From assembly GCA_963772595.1 (NCBI GenBank), contig CAVYXZ010000008.1, positions 310,001 to 374,000 of the forward strand: a stretch of DNA of 64,000 nucleotides. The letters run 5' to 3'. Every line of letters starts with the position of its first letter. Position 1 is the stretch's first letter. Position numbers and translations under genes: made by a program. The notes under the pieces were generated by a model. It was not told where the DNA came from and did no database searches. It was given only the letters and a program-made list of their open reading frames with translations. Shown here piece after piece: positions 9,964 to 19,177 of this stretch. The stretch comes from CAVYXZ01 sp963772595 (lineage in GTDB: Bacteria; Chloroflexota; Anaerolineae; Aggregatilineales; Phototrophicaceae).

Positions 9964-11038
9964 ATGACCTGAACGCTTCTCAATCCAGACATCGTCCTGA
10001 TTCTGCCCTGCTGCATCGGCGATGTGGTCATGGCGACGGCCACGCTCAAGGCGCTGCGGCAGGCTTATCCTGAGGCGCACATCACCTGGGCAGTCGGCTC
10101 CTGGTCGCGCCCGGCAGTGGAGCATCACGATCTGCTGGACGCGGTGCTGGATACCGGCCCGGCGGCGCTCCCGGTGAAGACCGCGGGCGGATTCTGGCGC
10201 TTTGTGCGTCAACTGCGCGGCGGGCCATTTCGATCTGGCGGTGTCGCTGGTGCGCTCGCCGCTGATGAGCCTGGCGGTGCTGTGCGTCCGGCATTCCGCA
10301 GCGGGCCGGGCTGGACAGTGCCGGGCGCGGTTTCGGCTACACCATTCGCGCGCCGCATCGATCCGGCAGATGTGCGCCCGGAAGCCGAGATTTACCTGGA
10401 CGTGGCGCGCGCGCTGGGCATCGACACGGCGGGCTGTTACGCCAATGTCCCGGTGGACGAGTCGCAGTGGCCGCCGCTGGCTGAGCATCTAGCGCGCAGA
10501 CGGGCATCGACCCGGCGCGATTACATCGTCATCAATCCGACCGGCGGGCGCAATCCCGGTATGACGATGGACAGCAAACGCTGGCCGCCAGAGTATTTCG
10601 CCGCGCTGGCCGACGGCTGGCGGCGCGCTGGGGCACCGGAATCGTGCTGCTGGGCGGGCCAGATGACCAGATGATTGTGGAGGCGGTGGCCAATCCATGC
10701 GCAGCGGAATCGGCCATGCACATCGGGCTGAGCTTTCCGCAGGTGGCGCTGCTGGCGCATCACGCGCGGCTCTACATCGGCAACGACACCGGCCTGACGC
10801 ATCTGGCGGCGGCGGCAGGCGCGAGAACCGCTATGATCCTGGGACCCTCTGATCCGAAGCGTTACGCGCCCTTCGTGCCGGATGCGCTGGCCGTTGTGGA
10901 AACCTGCCCAGGTGGCTCAGGCGGGCGTCAGTGCCGGGACGCCGCACGAAGTGGGACTGGGCGCGCGATGGCATCGGCGTGGATGAGGCCGAAGCGCAGA
11001 TCCTGGCCTATGTGAAAAGGTCAAATGAAAAGACTTAA
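9964..11038 (+). CDS. Glycosyltransferase family 9 (heptosyltransferase-like; frame-disrupted)
   Basis: The N-terminal GT9 signature is ILPCCIGDVVMATATLKALR. The C-terminal nucleotide-sugar site reads NDTGLTHLAAAAGARTAMIL, then GPSDPKRYAPF. An in-frame ATG at 9964 is followed two codons later by TGA, so either an upstream base is missing or initiation is downstream. Further frame changes lie near 10215-10330, 10480-10620 and 10900. The last exon-like segment (KWDWARDGIGVDEAEAQIL) ends at TAA 11036-11038. The final residues (KRSNEKT) are encoded inside a foldback repeat. GT9 enzymes transfer sugars to lipid or polysaccharide acceptors; the sugar is unknown. Confidence 0.65.
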
Positions 11039-11157
11039 CGCAAAGGCGCAAAGGCGCAGAGACAGAGAAATCCCTGCGTCAAGTGCTGCTGTGTGATGCT
11101 CTCGCCGTGTCTTTTCTTTGTTCTGGCTTCGCGTCTTTGCGTTGAATCTTTTGACCT
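11018..11157. repeat. Long imperfect inverted repeat (foldback element)
   Basis: The left arm (11018-11068) begins AGGTCAAA and contains TTAACGCAAAGGCGCAAAGG. The right arm (11107-11157) is its imperfect complement, containing GCGTCTTTGCGTTGAATC and ending TTGACCT. The arms flank about 40 bases. A single-arm relative occurs at 61152-61181. It has no coding capacity, but the left arm supplies the last codons and stop of the GT9 gene. Confidence 0.65.
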
Positions 11158-11184
11158 GCGCTTTTGATCTTAGGAGAGACGTAC

Positions 11185-11710
11185 ATGCAGGGTATCAGGC
11201 TCGAACGTGCGACAGCCGAGCAGTTCACGGCGATCTACGGCATCATGGCGCTGGCCGGGGAGCATATGCACCGCGTCCTGGGTCTGTCGCACTGGTATCC
11301 TTTTCCGCCGACCGAGCGCTACCTGCCGCATCTGGAAGGCCGCGAAGTCTATGCCGTTTACGCCGAGTGATCTGCTGGTGGGGACCTTCAACCTGGGCAC
11401 GATGCCGGAGCCGTATTACCTGGACGATATGAGCGATTACTGGCAGAACCTGCCGCGCCCGCCATGTATTTCAGCAGTTTTGCGCTGCTGCCCTCGCACC
11501 AGCAGCAGGGAATCGGAGTCCTGGTGCATGGCTCAGGCCGACCGGATCGTCCAGGAGCGTGGCTATCACTACCTGCGTTTCGACGGCGTGGCCCATCACG
11601 AACGCCTGATGCGTTTCTACTCGCGGTTGGGCTACCGGCCCTGCGGTCTGCTGCCGGTGTATGAGGATATTTCGGTCATGTGCTTTGAGAAGGCGCTGCA
11701 ACCCGCCTGA
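11185..11710 (+). CDS. GNAT-family N-acetyltransferase (frame-disrupted)
   Basis: The ATG at 11185 follows TAGGAGAG. The N-terminus (RLERATAEQFTAIYGIM) is in frame to about 11365. The central strand and acetyl-CoA site (MYFSSFALLPSHQQQGIG, a Q/RxxGxG/A-type motif) lies in another frame. The end (QERGYHYLRFDGVAHHERLM, then FYSRLGYRPCG) lies in a third. Three single-base corrections give about 175 residues, normal for GNAT. The FYSRLGYRP motif is the typical C-terminal GNAT strand. Substrate unknown. Its 3' end overlaps the convergent YjbR gene. Confidence 0.65.
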
Positions 11711-12057
11711 TTTACTGCTGCGAACTCGTAGCTTGCCACCAGTCGTTTGGGCGCATAGCTGCGCCAGGCGCGTTCGAAGAGGTCGCGCATTTCGTCGGGA
11801 TCGACTTTCGACATGCGGATCAGGATCGAATCGTAATCGGCATAATGTGGCGTGCTGTAAAACACGCCGGGATTGCTGTCGAGCAGGAATTCGCGCTCAA
11901 ACTGGTCCGGGAGCTTCAGGCACAGGGCATCGCTGTCGATCTTGGCGACCGATGCCAGGAAGCGTTTCCCGACCTTAAAAGTCGGACTGCCAAATGTCGT
12001 ATGTTCTGCGACGCCGGGATAGGACAGTGCGATCTGCCTTACATCATCAATCGTCAT
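11632..12057 (-). CDS. MmcQ/YjbR-family DNA-binding-like protein
   Basis: Starts at the ATG at 12057, behind a GGCGAGG ribosome site; an earlier in-frame start at 12099 is less likely. The family fold is recognisable from MTIDDVRQIALSYPGVAEH, TFKVGKRFLAS, and the end RDLFERAWRSYAPKRLVASY. The family is about 110-120 residues, so the last 25 residues, which run antisense over the GNAT gene, look spurious. A stop (TAA near 11711-11713) exists in a neighbouring frame, implying one more base error. YjbR proteins have a CyaY-like fold; the biochemical role is not established. Confidence 0.75.
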   Translation of the reverse strand: MTIDDVRQIALSYPGVAEHTTFGSPTFKVGKRFLASVAKIDSDALCLKLPDQFEREFLLDSNPGVFYSTPHYADYDSILIRMSKVDPDEMRDLFERAWRSYAPKRLVASYEFAAVNQAGCSAFSKHMTEISSYTGSRPQGR

Positions 12058-12123
12058 GCGTGCCTCGCCGAACATTTGTTTTAATTCAGCATAACACAAA
12101 GACAGTGGATCGACAAACAGACC

Positions 12124-12627
12124 TTATGCGCCGGTCATGATGCTGCGGACGATGACCCCGGCCAGCAGCGCGAAGCCCCAGATGTAGCTGCCCATCGCCG
12201 GACGCTTCTGCGCGGTGCGTTCGACGAAGATGAAGAAGGGCAGCGACAGTACCGCCGCCATGCCGTAGATGAAATGCACGTCTTCGCGCGGGCGGGCGTT
12301 CTGCGTCAGCATCACGACGCCGATCAGCGATTGCAGCAGCATCGTGGCGACGATGAAATAGGTCGCGCTGCGGAACAGGGGCGTCACGTCACGCTTGCGG
12401 ACGATACCGATGACGATGCCGATCACCAGCATCACCAGGGCGACGATCAGCCCGGCGCGCGAAAGCTGGAAATGCAAATCGTGCAGGAAGATGTAGAACC
12501 AGGGCGAAGGATAACGGCGCAGCGTATCGACGACGACCAGCGCCAGAAAGGCCAGCAGCCCCAGCGCCATCCAGCGGAAGCTGCCGCGATCCAGACCGGG
12601 ACGTTCAGGCTGTTTTCTGCTGGACAC
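12124..12627 (-). CDS. Small polytopic membrane protein
   Basis: From a GTG at 12627 this gives 167 residues with four hydrophobic segments (MALGLLAFLALVVVD; LIVALVMLVIGIVIGIV; YFIVATMLLQSLIGVVML; then VHFIYGMAAVLSLPFFIF plus a last helix). Conserved-looking His residues in FLHDLHFQL and DVHFIYG could ligate a cofactor, but that is speculation. The upstream membrane protein joins it in the same frame because of base changes near 12620-12750, so a single fused protein cannot be excluded. I do not recognise the family. Confidence 0.55.
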   Translation of the reverse strand: MSSRKQPERPGLDRGSFRWMALGLLAFLALVVVDTLRRYPSPWFYIFLHDLHFQLSRAGLIVALVMLVIGIVIGIVRKRDVTPLFRSATYFIVATMLLQSLIGVVMLTQNARPREDVHFIYGMAAVLSLPFFIFVERTAQKRPAMGSYIWGFALLAGVIVRSIMTGA

Positions 12628-13338
12628 GGCTGCTGTGTAGTCTCCTCGGCATGTGAGCTTGCCATGAGGTAGCCGATAAAGATCAGCACCGCGCCCAGCA
12701 TCTCTCCCAGGTACTTGAACGAGGGATCGCCCAGGCGGATCAAGCGCCCCGGCAAAGGCGGGCATCAGCCCCCCGGCGGCGATAAACCAGTTGCCGATCA
12801 TCCGGTTGCGCAGGATTTGCTTGCGGCGGAACAAAATGGCCGAATAGATCGCCCCGCCGACCAGCGCAATCGTGCCCCAGATGTTCATCACCGGCGAGAA
12901 GCTGCGCACCGTGCCTTTGCCCGGCGGCATGATCTGCTGGTAGATCAGGGTCATATCCGCGCCAGGATGCCAGACGCTGCTGTCCAGCGGGGTGAAGAAC
13001 AGCGTCCAGGGCAGGGTCATCACGCCGACAAGGATCAGCGCCATCATGATGTTGCGGGCGATGTTGCCGCGCCGCCACAGCAGGAAGACCGTGCCCTGGC
13101 CCAACCAGGCCGCCACCATGATCGCGCCGGACCAGTACCACAGCGCGAAGAACAGCGGACTCCAGACGAAGCTCAGGATCACCTGGCTGGCGGTCCCCAG
13201 GCAGTACAGCGCCATGCCGATGCCCCAGGCCAGATTATGCGGGCGGCGGTTTTGCCACCAGCGGCGCAGAATCATGGCGGCGAAGACACCGCTGACGATC
13301 ATCGACACGAATGAGAGAAGAAAGGCGAGGCTGGGCAT
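12605..13338 (-). CDS. Seven-helix membrane protein (frame-disrupted end)
   Basis: Starts at the ATG at 13338 (MPSLAFLLSFVSMIVSGVFA). About seven hydrophobic helices are visible: residues 5-25, 38-58, 63-90, 96-115, 152-168, 182-200 and a last one (GEMLGAVLIFIGYLMAS) that is in a different frame after a break near 12750. The true stop is uncertain; TGA at 12605-12607 in a third frame is one candidate. The layout resembles 7TM sensor-type membrane modules lacking an output domain. No function assigned. Confidence 0.5.
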
Positions 13339-13342
13339 GGGG

Positions 13343-13376
13343 ATTAGTCTTTAGTCTATGGTCGATAGTCTTAGTC
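13343..13376. repeat. Dispersed TAGTCGATAGTC-type repeat, copy 1
   Basis: Contains TTAGTCTATGGTCGATAGTC immediately upstream of the membrane-protein start. Related sequences, usually as inverted pairs, lie at 18669-18763 and 50790-50875. No coding potential. Confidence 0.5.
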
Positions 13377-13531
13377 AAGAACGCTGCGATGTCGGTGACG
13401 GTCTTTCAACCGTACGGACATGGCGTCAGCCGTGTTCCACTACGGCGAGACTGTACTGCTGTCGAATTCTAGCACACAGGCTGCCGCTTATCGAGTCTTT
13501 GGCTCGAAAATCTGTAGAAAGCTATCAAAAG

Positions 13532-15721
13532 CTATGACGTGGTCGGGTCGGTGCCGAAGAAGTAGTATTCCAGTATCTGGCGTACCAGCGGTGCCGCCAC
13601 TTCGGAGCCTTCGCCCGCGTTCTCGACCATGACGACGATGGCGATTTCCGGGTTGTCGCGCGGGGCATAGGCGGCGAACCAGGCATGTGGCGGGACCGGA
13701 CCGGCGGCCTGAGCCGTGCCGGTCTTGCCACAGACGACCATATCTTGCAGCGGTGAATTGCGGAAGACAAATTCCGCCGTGCCGGACTGCGTGGTGGTGA
13801 CGTTGCACATCGCGCTCGCGCACCATATTCAGCACTTCCGGTTTGATGTGCTCGTATCGCTTATCGACATCCGGCTGCATGACAAAGCTGGGACTCTCGC
13901 CCAGAATGCCGACCTTCTGGACCAACTGCGGGCGGTAGAGCGATGCCGCCGTTGGCGATAGCGGAGACCAGCCGGGTCATTTGCAGCGGCGTGACCTGCA
14001 CCTCGCCCTGTCCAATCGCCATGTTGACCGCGTTGGAAAAGGTCCAGGTGCCGCCCTGCGCCGCGAGGGTATCCGGGTCAATGATGTTGCCCGCCGCTTC
14101 CGGCAGATCGCGCAGGCCGGTGACATCGCCCAGGCCCATCCGGTGCGCATAATTGGGCAGCAGGAAGGGATCGGCCTGATTCAGATCATAGCCGGTTTCG
14201 TAGAAGCAGGAGTTGCAGCTTTGCGTGATGAACTGCGGCAGCGTCAGCAGGCCATGACCACCCGGCAGCCAGTCGTAGCGCTCGATGTCCCGGTTCCACA
14301 CGCCGGTCGAATTGTAGCGGTGATCGAGGGCATAGACGCCGCTGTCTGCCGCCGCGATAGCCGTGACCAGCTTGAAGGTCGAGCCTGCCGGGTAAATGCC
14401 CAGCGTGGGCCGGTTCAGTTGAGGCCGCCGGTCGTCGTCCTGCACGTCTTCGATGATCTGATCGGCGCTGCTGCGGCCAATGCTGGGGTAGGGCGTGAAG
14501 GCGTTGTTGTCGAAAGTGGGGTAAGTGACCATCGCCAGGATCGCGCCGGTATGGATGTCCAGAATCACGGCGGACGCGCCGTCTGGAGGTCTTCGCCCAG
14601 CCAGCGCGTTCATAAGCCTGCGTCAGCGTCCGCTCGACGAAATCCTGCAAATCGTTGTCAATCGTCAGCCAGATACTCTCCGAGGGCTGCGACGCGCCTT
14701 CGGCCATCAGCACCTGCTCGCCATCTGGCAGCACAATCGTCAGACGTCCGCCCGGCTTGCCGCGCAGAGTCTCGTCCCAACTGGATTCGATCCCGCTCTG
14801 GCCGACGATGGCATCCTGCGGGAACCCGGCTGCCGCCAGGTCGGCAAGCTGCGCCTCGCTGGGATAGCCTACATAGCCGATCAGGTTGGAGGTCATCGGG
14901 CCGTCGAGGTAGCGGCGTGCGGGCCGGTCGCTGAAACTGCGCCTTGCAGTCCTGTTCAAGCTGCTGATGGAGCTGCACGTAGGTCAGCGGCTCAATCGTG
15001 CCCACGTCGATCACCCAGTTATCAGGCCGGGCGTCGAGATAAGCGGCCAGTTCATCGCCCGGCTTATTCAGCGCGGTCGCGAGCCGGGCCAGACAAATCT
15101 CATAGGCCGGGATCGCGTGCCTTGATGACGCTCATGGTAATCATCCGGCCATTCTGGTCGGCCAGGACGTCGCCGTTCGCATTGTAGATATTGGCGCGGC
15201 TGGGGATGCGCGGTTCGAAGTGCAGGGTCCCGCCGCTGCCCATCAGCGTGAAAATATCCGCCGGGGACCAGGCGATGCGCCAGTCGTCCACGGACATGTC
15301 GTAGGTGAGGCGCAGCGTCCGGTTCGGATCACTGAAGCTGCCGACCAGTTCGGTGTTGAAGGTCATGTCGTAGCTGAAGGACATGACGTCGTTGTTGAGG
15401 ATCTGGCTGGTAATCTTATATTCCAGGTTGCGTAGAGACATAGTGCTGGCGACATCCTGGTACAGGGCGGTGAAATCGTCCAGGGGGGTCGCTTCCTGCC
15501 CGGAGAAGCTCAGCAGACTGTGCATCGTGGCGTAATCCTGCTGGGTCCAGGCATCCAGGAAGCGCCGGACCACCCGCTCAGCCTGCCTCCAGCGTGTAAT
15601 TGGCCGGGGTCTGAGTCGGCAGCACGGCGACCGTCGGCAGCGGATGCGAACCGGAAGGCGGCGTGGCACAGGCACTGATGACGGTGAGCAGGATAACAGA
15701 CAGCAGGTAGCGGATTTTCAA
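13532..15721 (-). CDS. Class B penicillin-binding lipoprotein, peptidoglycan transpeptidase (frame-disrupted)
   Basis: The N-terminus is a lipoprotein signal (IRYLLSVILLTVISACAT). TTG at 15721 fits best, seven bases after GAGG; ATG at 15739 is the alternative. A MecA_N/NTF2-like domain follows (RRFLDAWTQQDYATMHSLL), then the PBP dimerisation region (RYLDGPMTSNLIGYVGYP), then the transpeptidase: STFK nucleophile near 14380, SCN motif near 14215 and KTGT near 13725. It crosslinks peptidoglycan outside the membrane. Frame changes near 15590, 15110, 14950, 14600, 13930 and 13810 split it; corrected length is about 730 residues. The domain order resembles PBP2a/PBP3-like enzymes. Confidence 0.75.
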
Positions 15722-15901
15722 GAGGACCTCAACATGCATTTGTGCGGTATTACGTCGATCCCTCCCCGAAATGCAGGAGATCACGCCGCACTGCACTGAA
15801 ATACAGCGACATGCGTTTAGTGTACACGATCTTACGCAAGATGCACGATCTTTCGCTATACTAGGACTGTGCATATCGTAATGGATTCAGGAGTTTGGAC
15901 C

Positions 15902-16387
15902 ATGACCACAGCACCCGCGCCCAGTGAGAATATTCGCGCCATCGATAGTCTGGTAGCCAATGAATTCGCGGTCTCGCTTGAGGGGCAGCCTGTGACCGGT
16001 ATTTTCAGCATCTCCGGGCTGCGCACCTTCAAGCTGGATGTGCGGACGACGACGGCCATCAAGAAAATCCAGGAGCCGTTCAAGATCACCAAAATGGTGC
16101 AGCGCGACCCGCATATCCCGATGAACGCTTGGATCCGGGCGACCTTCGCCGTCGGCGATGACATCGACCGGCCCCGGCGCACCCTGGTCATCAGCGCGGT
16201 GGATAACGGCACCGAAACCCGCCGCTGGACCGTGTATCGCGCCTGGATTGCCGAGATCGGCTACAGCGATTTCAACAGTGGCTCCAGCGAAATGGTGGAG
16301 GAAACCCTCACCATCCACTTCGACGACATTGAGGAAGATTGGCCGCTGCTGGAAGGCGACGACCCCGCGCTCGACAGCGGCGAATAG
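15902..16387 (+). CDS. Phage/contractile-injection tail-tube protein homologue (gp19 family), orphan
   Basis: A protein of 161 residues from the ATG at 15902, ten bases after CAGGAG. It has the hallmarks of the T4 gp19-like tail tube family: the N-terminal ENIRAIDSLVANEFAVSLEG and FSISGLRTFKLDV, a central RDPHIPMNAWIR, and the C-terminal RRTLVISAVDNG and YRAWIAEIGYSDF, then SGSSEMVEETLTIHFDDIEE. Such proteins polymerise into the inner tube of tails or extracellular injection systems. No sheath, baseplate, spike or ATPase gene lies in the window. A sulfotransferase starts 30 bases downstream. Whether it assembles anything here is unknown. Confidence 0.8.
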   Translation: MTTAPAPSENIRAIDSLVANEFAVSLEGQPVTGIFSISGLRTFKLDVRTTTAIKKIQEPFKITKMVQRDPHIPMNAWIRATFAVGDDIDRPRRTLVISAVDNGTETRRWTVYRAWIAEIGYSDFNSGSSEMVEETLTIHFDDIEEDWPLLEGDDPALDSGE

Positions 16388-16416
16388 AGCAAGCTTCGAG
16401 GAGGGAGATTGAACTC

Positions 16417-17329
16417 ATGGCTGTTTACCTGCCGGAAGTGGCGTATTTGTACCAGAATCACAGCCTGGACAACACGCGCTGGGATTATTACCGGCCTCGC
16501 CCTGACGATATTGTCATCGCCACGTCTTACAAATCCGGCACGACCTGGATGCAGATGATCGTGATGCATCTGATCTTTCAGGACTTACAGCCGCATCCGA
16601 TCTGGGAGCTTTCGCCCTGGCTGGACAATAATTCTGCACCGGTAGAGGAGCGTTATCGAGCGGCTCGACGCGCAGGAACACCGCCGCTTTATCAAGAGCC
16701 ACCTGCCGCTGGACGGCCTGCCGTATCACCGTGAGGTCAAATATATCGTCGTAGGCCGCGATGCGCGCGATGTCTTTATGTCGCTGTGGAATCACTACAG
16801 CCATTTCACCGAGGCCACCTACCAGCATCATCAGATGCAGCCTGGCCTGGCGCTGCCGCAGTGCCCGACGGACATCCGCCAGTTCTGGCAGCAGTGGATG
16901 GGGTCCGGCTGGTTCGGCTGGGAAAGCGAGGGCTATCCCTTCTGGTCGAATATGCGCCATATGCAGACCTGGTGGAATTTCCGGCAGCTCGACAATATTC
17001 TGCTGGTGCATTTCAACGCCCTGCTGGACAAGCTCGAAGGCGAGATTCACCGCATCGCCGATTTCCTCGACATCCGCGTCTCGGCTGATCTGGTCGCCCA
17101 GATTGCCCAGGCTGTGACCTTCGCCAACGTCAAGCAGAACGCCGAGACGCTGCTGCCGGACCTCGACAACGGCTTTATCGGCGGCGCGCAGACCTTCATC
17201 CACAAGGGCACCAACGGGCGCTGGCGCGAGGTCCTGAGCGAAGAGGATCTGCTGTTGTACAAAGCGGCGGTCCTGCGTGAACTCAGTCCCGATTGTGCGG
17301 ACTGGCTGGAAACCGGCGAGCGCTCCTGA
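16417..17329 (+). CDS. PAPS-dependent sulfotransferase (frame-disrupted)
   Basis: Starts at the ATG at 16417 after GAGGAGGGAG. The 5'-phosphosulfate loop is SYKSGTTWMQMI (residues 34-45). The 3'-phosphate segment (KYIVVGRDARDVFMSLWNHY) and the C-terminal loop (FIHKGTNGRWREVLSEEDLL) complete the PAPS site. One base change near 16650 shifts the frame; corrected length is about 303 residues, standard for Sulfotransfer_1. It would transfer sulfate from PAPS to a small hydroxylated acceptor in the cytosol. The 30-base spacing suggests co-transcription with the tail-tube homologue. Confidence 0.8.
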
Positions 17330-17343
17330 GATGCGCAATCGCC

Positions 17344-17366
17344 GTAGGGACACGGCGCGCCGTGTC
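17344..17366. repeat. GTAGGG-hairpin unit (single)
   Basis: GTAGG followed by the perfect 18-base palindrome GACACGGCGCGCCGTGTC. It is the same design as the units in the elements at 24-87 and 60084-60148, with GC-richer compensated stem bases. It lies just after the sulfotransferase stop. Confidence 0.6.
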
Positions 17367-17433
17367 TCTGCTCTGTCATCAATCGCGTGATTGCTTGCTG
17401 TAGGGCGGGCAACTCAGCACTTGTACCACAAAC

Positions 17434-17463
17434 AAAAAGCCCCCGGATCGCGCCAGGGGCTTT
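17434..17463 (-). terminator. Rho-independent terminator of ferredoxin gene
   Basis: Read on the minus strand: AAAGCCCCTGGCGCGATCC followed by GGGGGCTTTTTG. A strong G+C stem ends in a T run 20 bases after the ferredoxin stop codon. Because the plus strand also shows AAAGCCCC symmetry it may work in both directions and also close the sulfotransferase unit. Confidence 0.8.
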
Positions 17464-17483
17464 GTTGTGTCTGAGGGGAAAGA

Positions 17484-17834
17484 TTAACCCAGCGCGTCGT
17501 AGCCGGGGCCGTCGATGAAGAAGTCGTAGTTCGGCTGAATGTCCGCCGTCAGATCCAGGACATCGCCTTCAGCCGGGGTGCGGCGCGTCTTGGTGTCGAA
17601 GGGCAGCACTTCCTGCTGGCCGTCCGCCACGTAATCCGAGGGAACCTCTTCTTCCAGGAAGATGGCCTCGTAGGGGCATTCCGGGATGCAGGCCCCGCAG
17701 TCGATGCAGGTATCCGGGTCGATAAAGTACCAGGGCCATTCATTTTCCGGCTGGCCGGGAACGATGCATTCCACCGGGCAAACTTCGACGCATGCGCCAT
17801 CGCGCAGGCAGAGACTGGTGATAATGTGGGTCAT
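17484..17834 (-). CDS. Two-cluster ferredoxin (7Fe/8Fe type)
   Basis: A protein of 116 residues from the ATG at 17834, behind an AAGGAG-type site. The N-terminal cluster motif is CLRDGACVEVCPVECI, in which the first Cys is six residues from the second, as in 7Fe ferredoxins (3Fe-4S possible). The second is a classic CIDCGACIPECP 4Fe-4S site. A 40-residue acidic C-terminal extension (DVLDLTADIQPNYDFFIDG) follows. A cytosolic one-electron carrier; the partner is unknown. It is monocistronic, with its own terminator, and lies next to a Crp/Fnr regulator gene on the same strand. Confidence 0.9.
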   Translation of the reverse strand: MTHIITSLCLRDGACVEVCPVECIVPGQPENEWPWYFIDPDTCIDCGACIPECPYEAIFLEEEVPSDYVADGQQEVLPFDTKTRRTPAEGDVLDLTADIQPNYDFFIDGPGYDALG

Positions 17835-17954
17835 AGAAGGTACTCCTTAGCTTTATGGGGTCCACTGATTTGAATCCAATTTAACCCTATTTATCGCTGG
17901 CGTCTGGTACTTTTGTTGGATTTTGAAATTGTTGTTTAACTCAAGGCTGCCGGG

Positions 17955-18658
17955 TTATAAAGCGTGGTTAAAATTCTGCCCGACTGGCTCCGGCATGGCG
18001 TTGGTATGCGCCAGATATTCCAGCCCGACGCGGTCGCCCACGTAGACGCTGCGGCCTTTTTTGACCAGCAGCCCGGCGTTGAGCAGGCCGCGCAGCGCGC
18101 GCCCGACGACCTCGCGGGTGGTGCCCAGGATCGAGGCGATTTCCTCCTGCGTCAGCGCGGTCGGCGTTTCGGCGATCTGGTCGGCATAGGTGCTTTCGTG
18201 CAGGAAGAGCTTCGCCAGACGCGAGGGGATGGTGCGGAAGGTCATGTCTTCCAGGCGTTCGATATATTCGCGGTTGACGTGCGCCAGCGATTGCACGTAC
18301 TGGCTGAGCAGGACCGGTTCGTTCGCCATCAGGCGCATCAGATTCTCGTGGCCGATCTGAAGAATGGCCGCATTGGTCACGGCGACGGCGTTGTAGGGGT
18401 TGCGGCCGCCATCGACCGCCGCTACTTCGTTAAAGGTGGAGAAAGGCCGCAGCAGACTGAGGGTATGTAAGCGCCCTTCGCTGCTGAGGCGGTAAATGCG
18501 AACCAGACCATCCAGCACGACGTGGAAACCGGCACAGTCACCGCCCTCGCTGAAGACAGTGGCGCCGGCCTGATAGCTGTGTTGGTGAGCGACCTCCTGG
18601 ATGCGTCTGCGTCCGGCGGAGTCGAGCGCAGCGAAATAAGGAATCGGCTCAGGTCCAT
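17955..18658 (-). CDS. Crp/Fnr-family transcriptional regulator (start frame-disrupted)
   Basis: A cyclic-nucleotide-binding-like beta-roll (residues about 25-125: PYFAALDSAGRRRIQEV, GATVFSEGGDCAGFHVVLDG, FNEVAAVDGGRNP) is followed by a dimer helix and a Crp-type HTH (LTQEEIASILGTTREVVGRA, then LRGLLNAGLLVKKG). No Fnr Cys cluster or CooA heme ligand is evident. The frame contains no start codon before residue 10. An ATG at 18658 in the next frame would give MDLEPIPYF after one base insertion, so one error is likely; GTG 18518 would truncate the sensor domain. Possibly controls the adjacent ferredoxin. Confidence 0.8.
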
Positions 18659-18668
18659 GAGAATAATC

Positions 18669-18763
18669 CTTAGTCGATAGTCAGCGGTCCCATAGAGTTA
18701 GTCTCGTAATAAGCACTTGTTCCACGTTCCCCTGTCTTTTCATCTAGACTATGGACTATCGAC
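18669..18763. repeat. Dispersed TAGTCGATAGTC-type repeat, copy 2 (inverted pair)
   Basis: CTTAGTCGATAGTC at 18669-18682 is matched by TAGACTATGGACTATCGAC at 18745-18763 in inverse orientation, making an element of about 95 bases with terminal inverted repeats between the regulator and the next gene. The centre is not conserved with the copy at 50790-50875. Confidence 0.55.
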
Positions 18764-19176
18764 CTACAGAAAACGTGCGCCGACGATCATCACGATGAAC
18801 AGCAGCCCGGCCAGCAGGCCCATGCTGCGCAGATCCGCGATGACATAAGTATACTGCGCCGCGAGTTCTTCCTTGCTGACATCGCGTGTCGGGTGCGAGA
18901 GGCGGTCGGCGATCTCGGCCTGGCTCAGTTCGCTGACCTTCGCCTCGCGGCGGCGCGGTGTGCGGCGTTCGATGGGCGGCAGCGTTTCGCGGCGGCGTGG
19001 GGCAGGCGCAGCAGCTTCGACGACTGCTTCCTCCACTTCGCTCTCGTCCGCTTCGACCTCTGCTTCGACTTCCTGCTGGGGCTGTCTTCGATACCGGCTT
19101 GGCGGCGTGCGCGGGCCAGCGTCTCCTCCGGCAAATTCGGGCGGCTGCGTTGTTTACGGCTCTTTCGTTTTGACAT
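18764..19176 (-). CDS. Small charged protein with C-terminal membrane anchor (frame-disrupted)
   Basis: Starts at the ATG at 19176, one base after the sortase stop, so translation is probably coupled. The N-terminus is very basic (MSKRKSRKQRSRPNLPEE), an acidic middle (EVEADESEVEE) appears after one frame change near 19080, then EEAVVEAAAPAPRRRE, and a single C-terminal helix (LRSMGLLAGLLFIVMIVGARF). About 137 residues when corrected. It lacks an LPXTG-like sorting signal. Coupling with the sortase gene suggests an accessory membrane role; no family recognised. Confidence 0.6.
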
Positions 19177-19177
19177 G

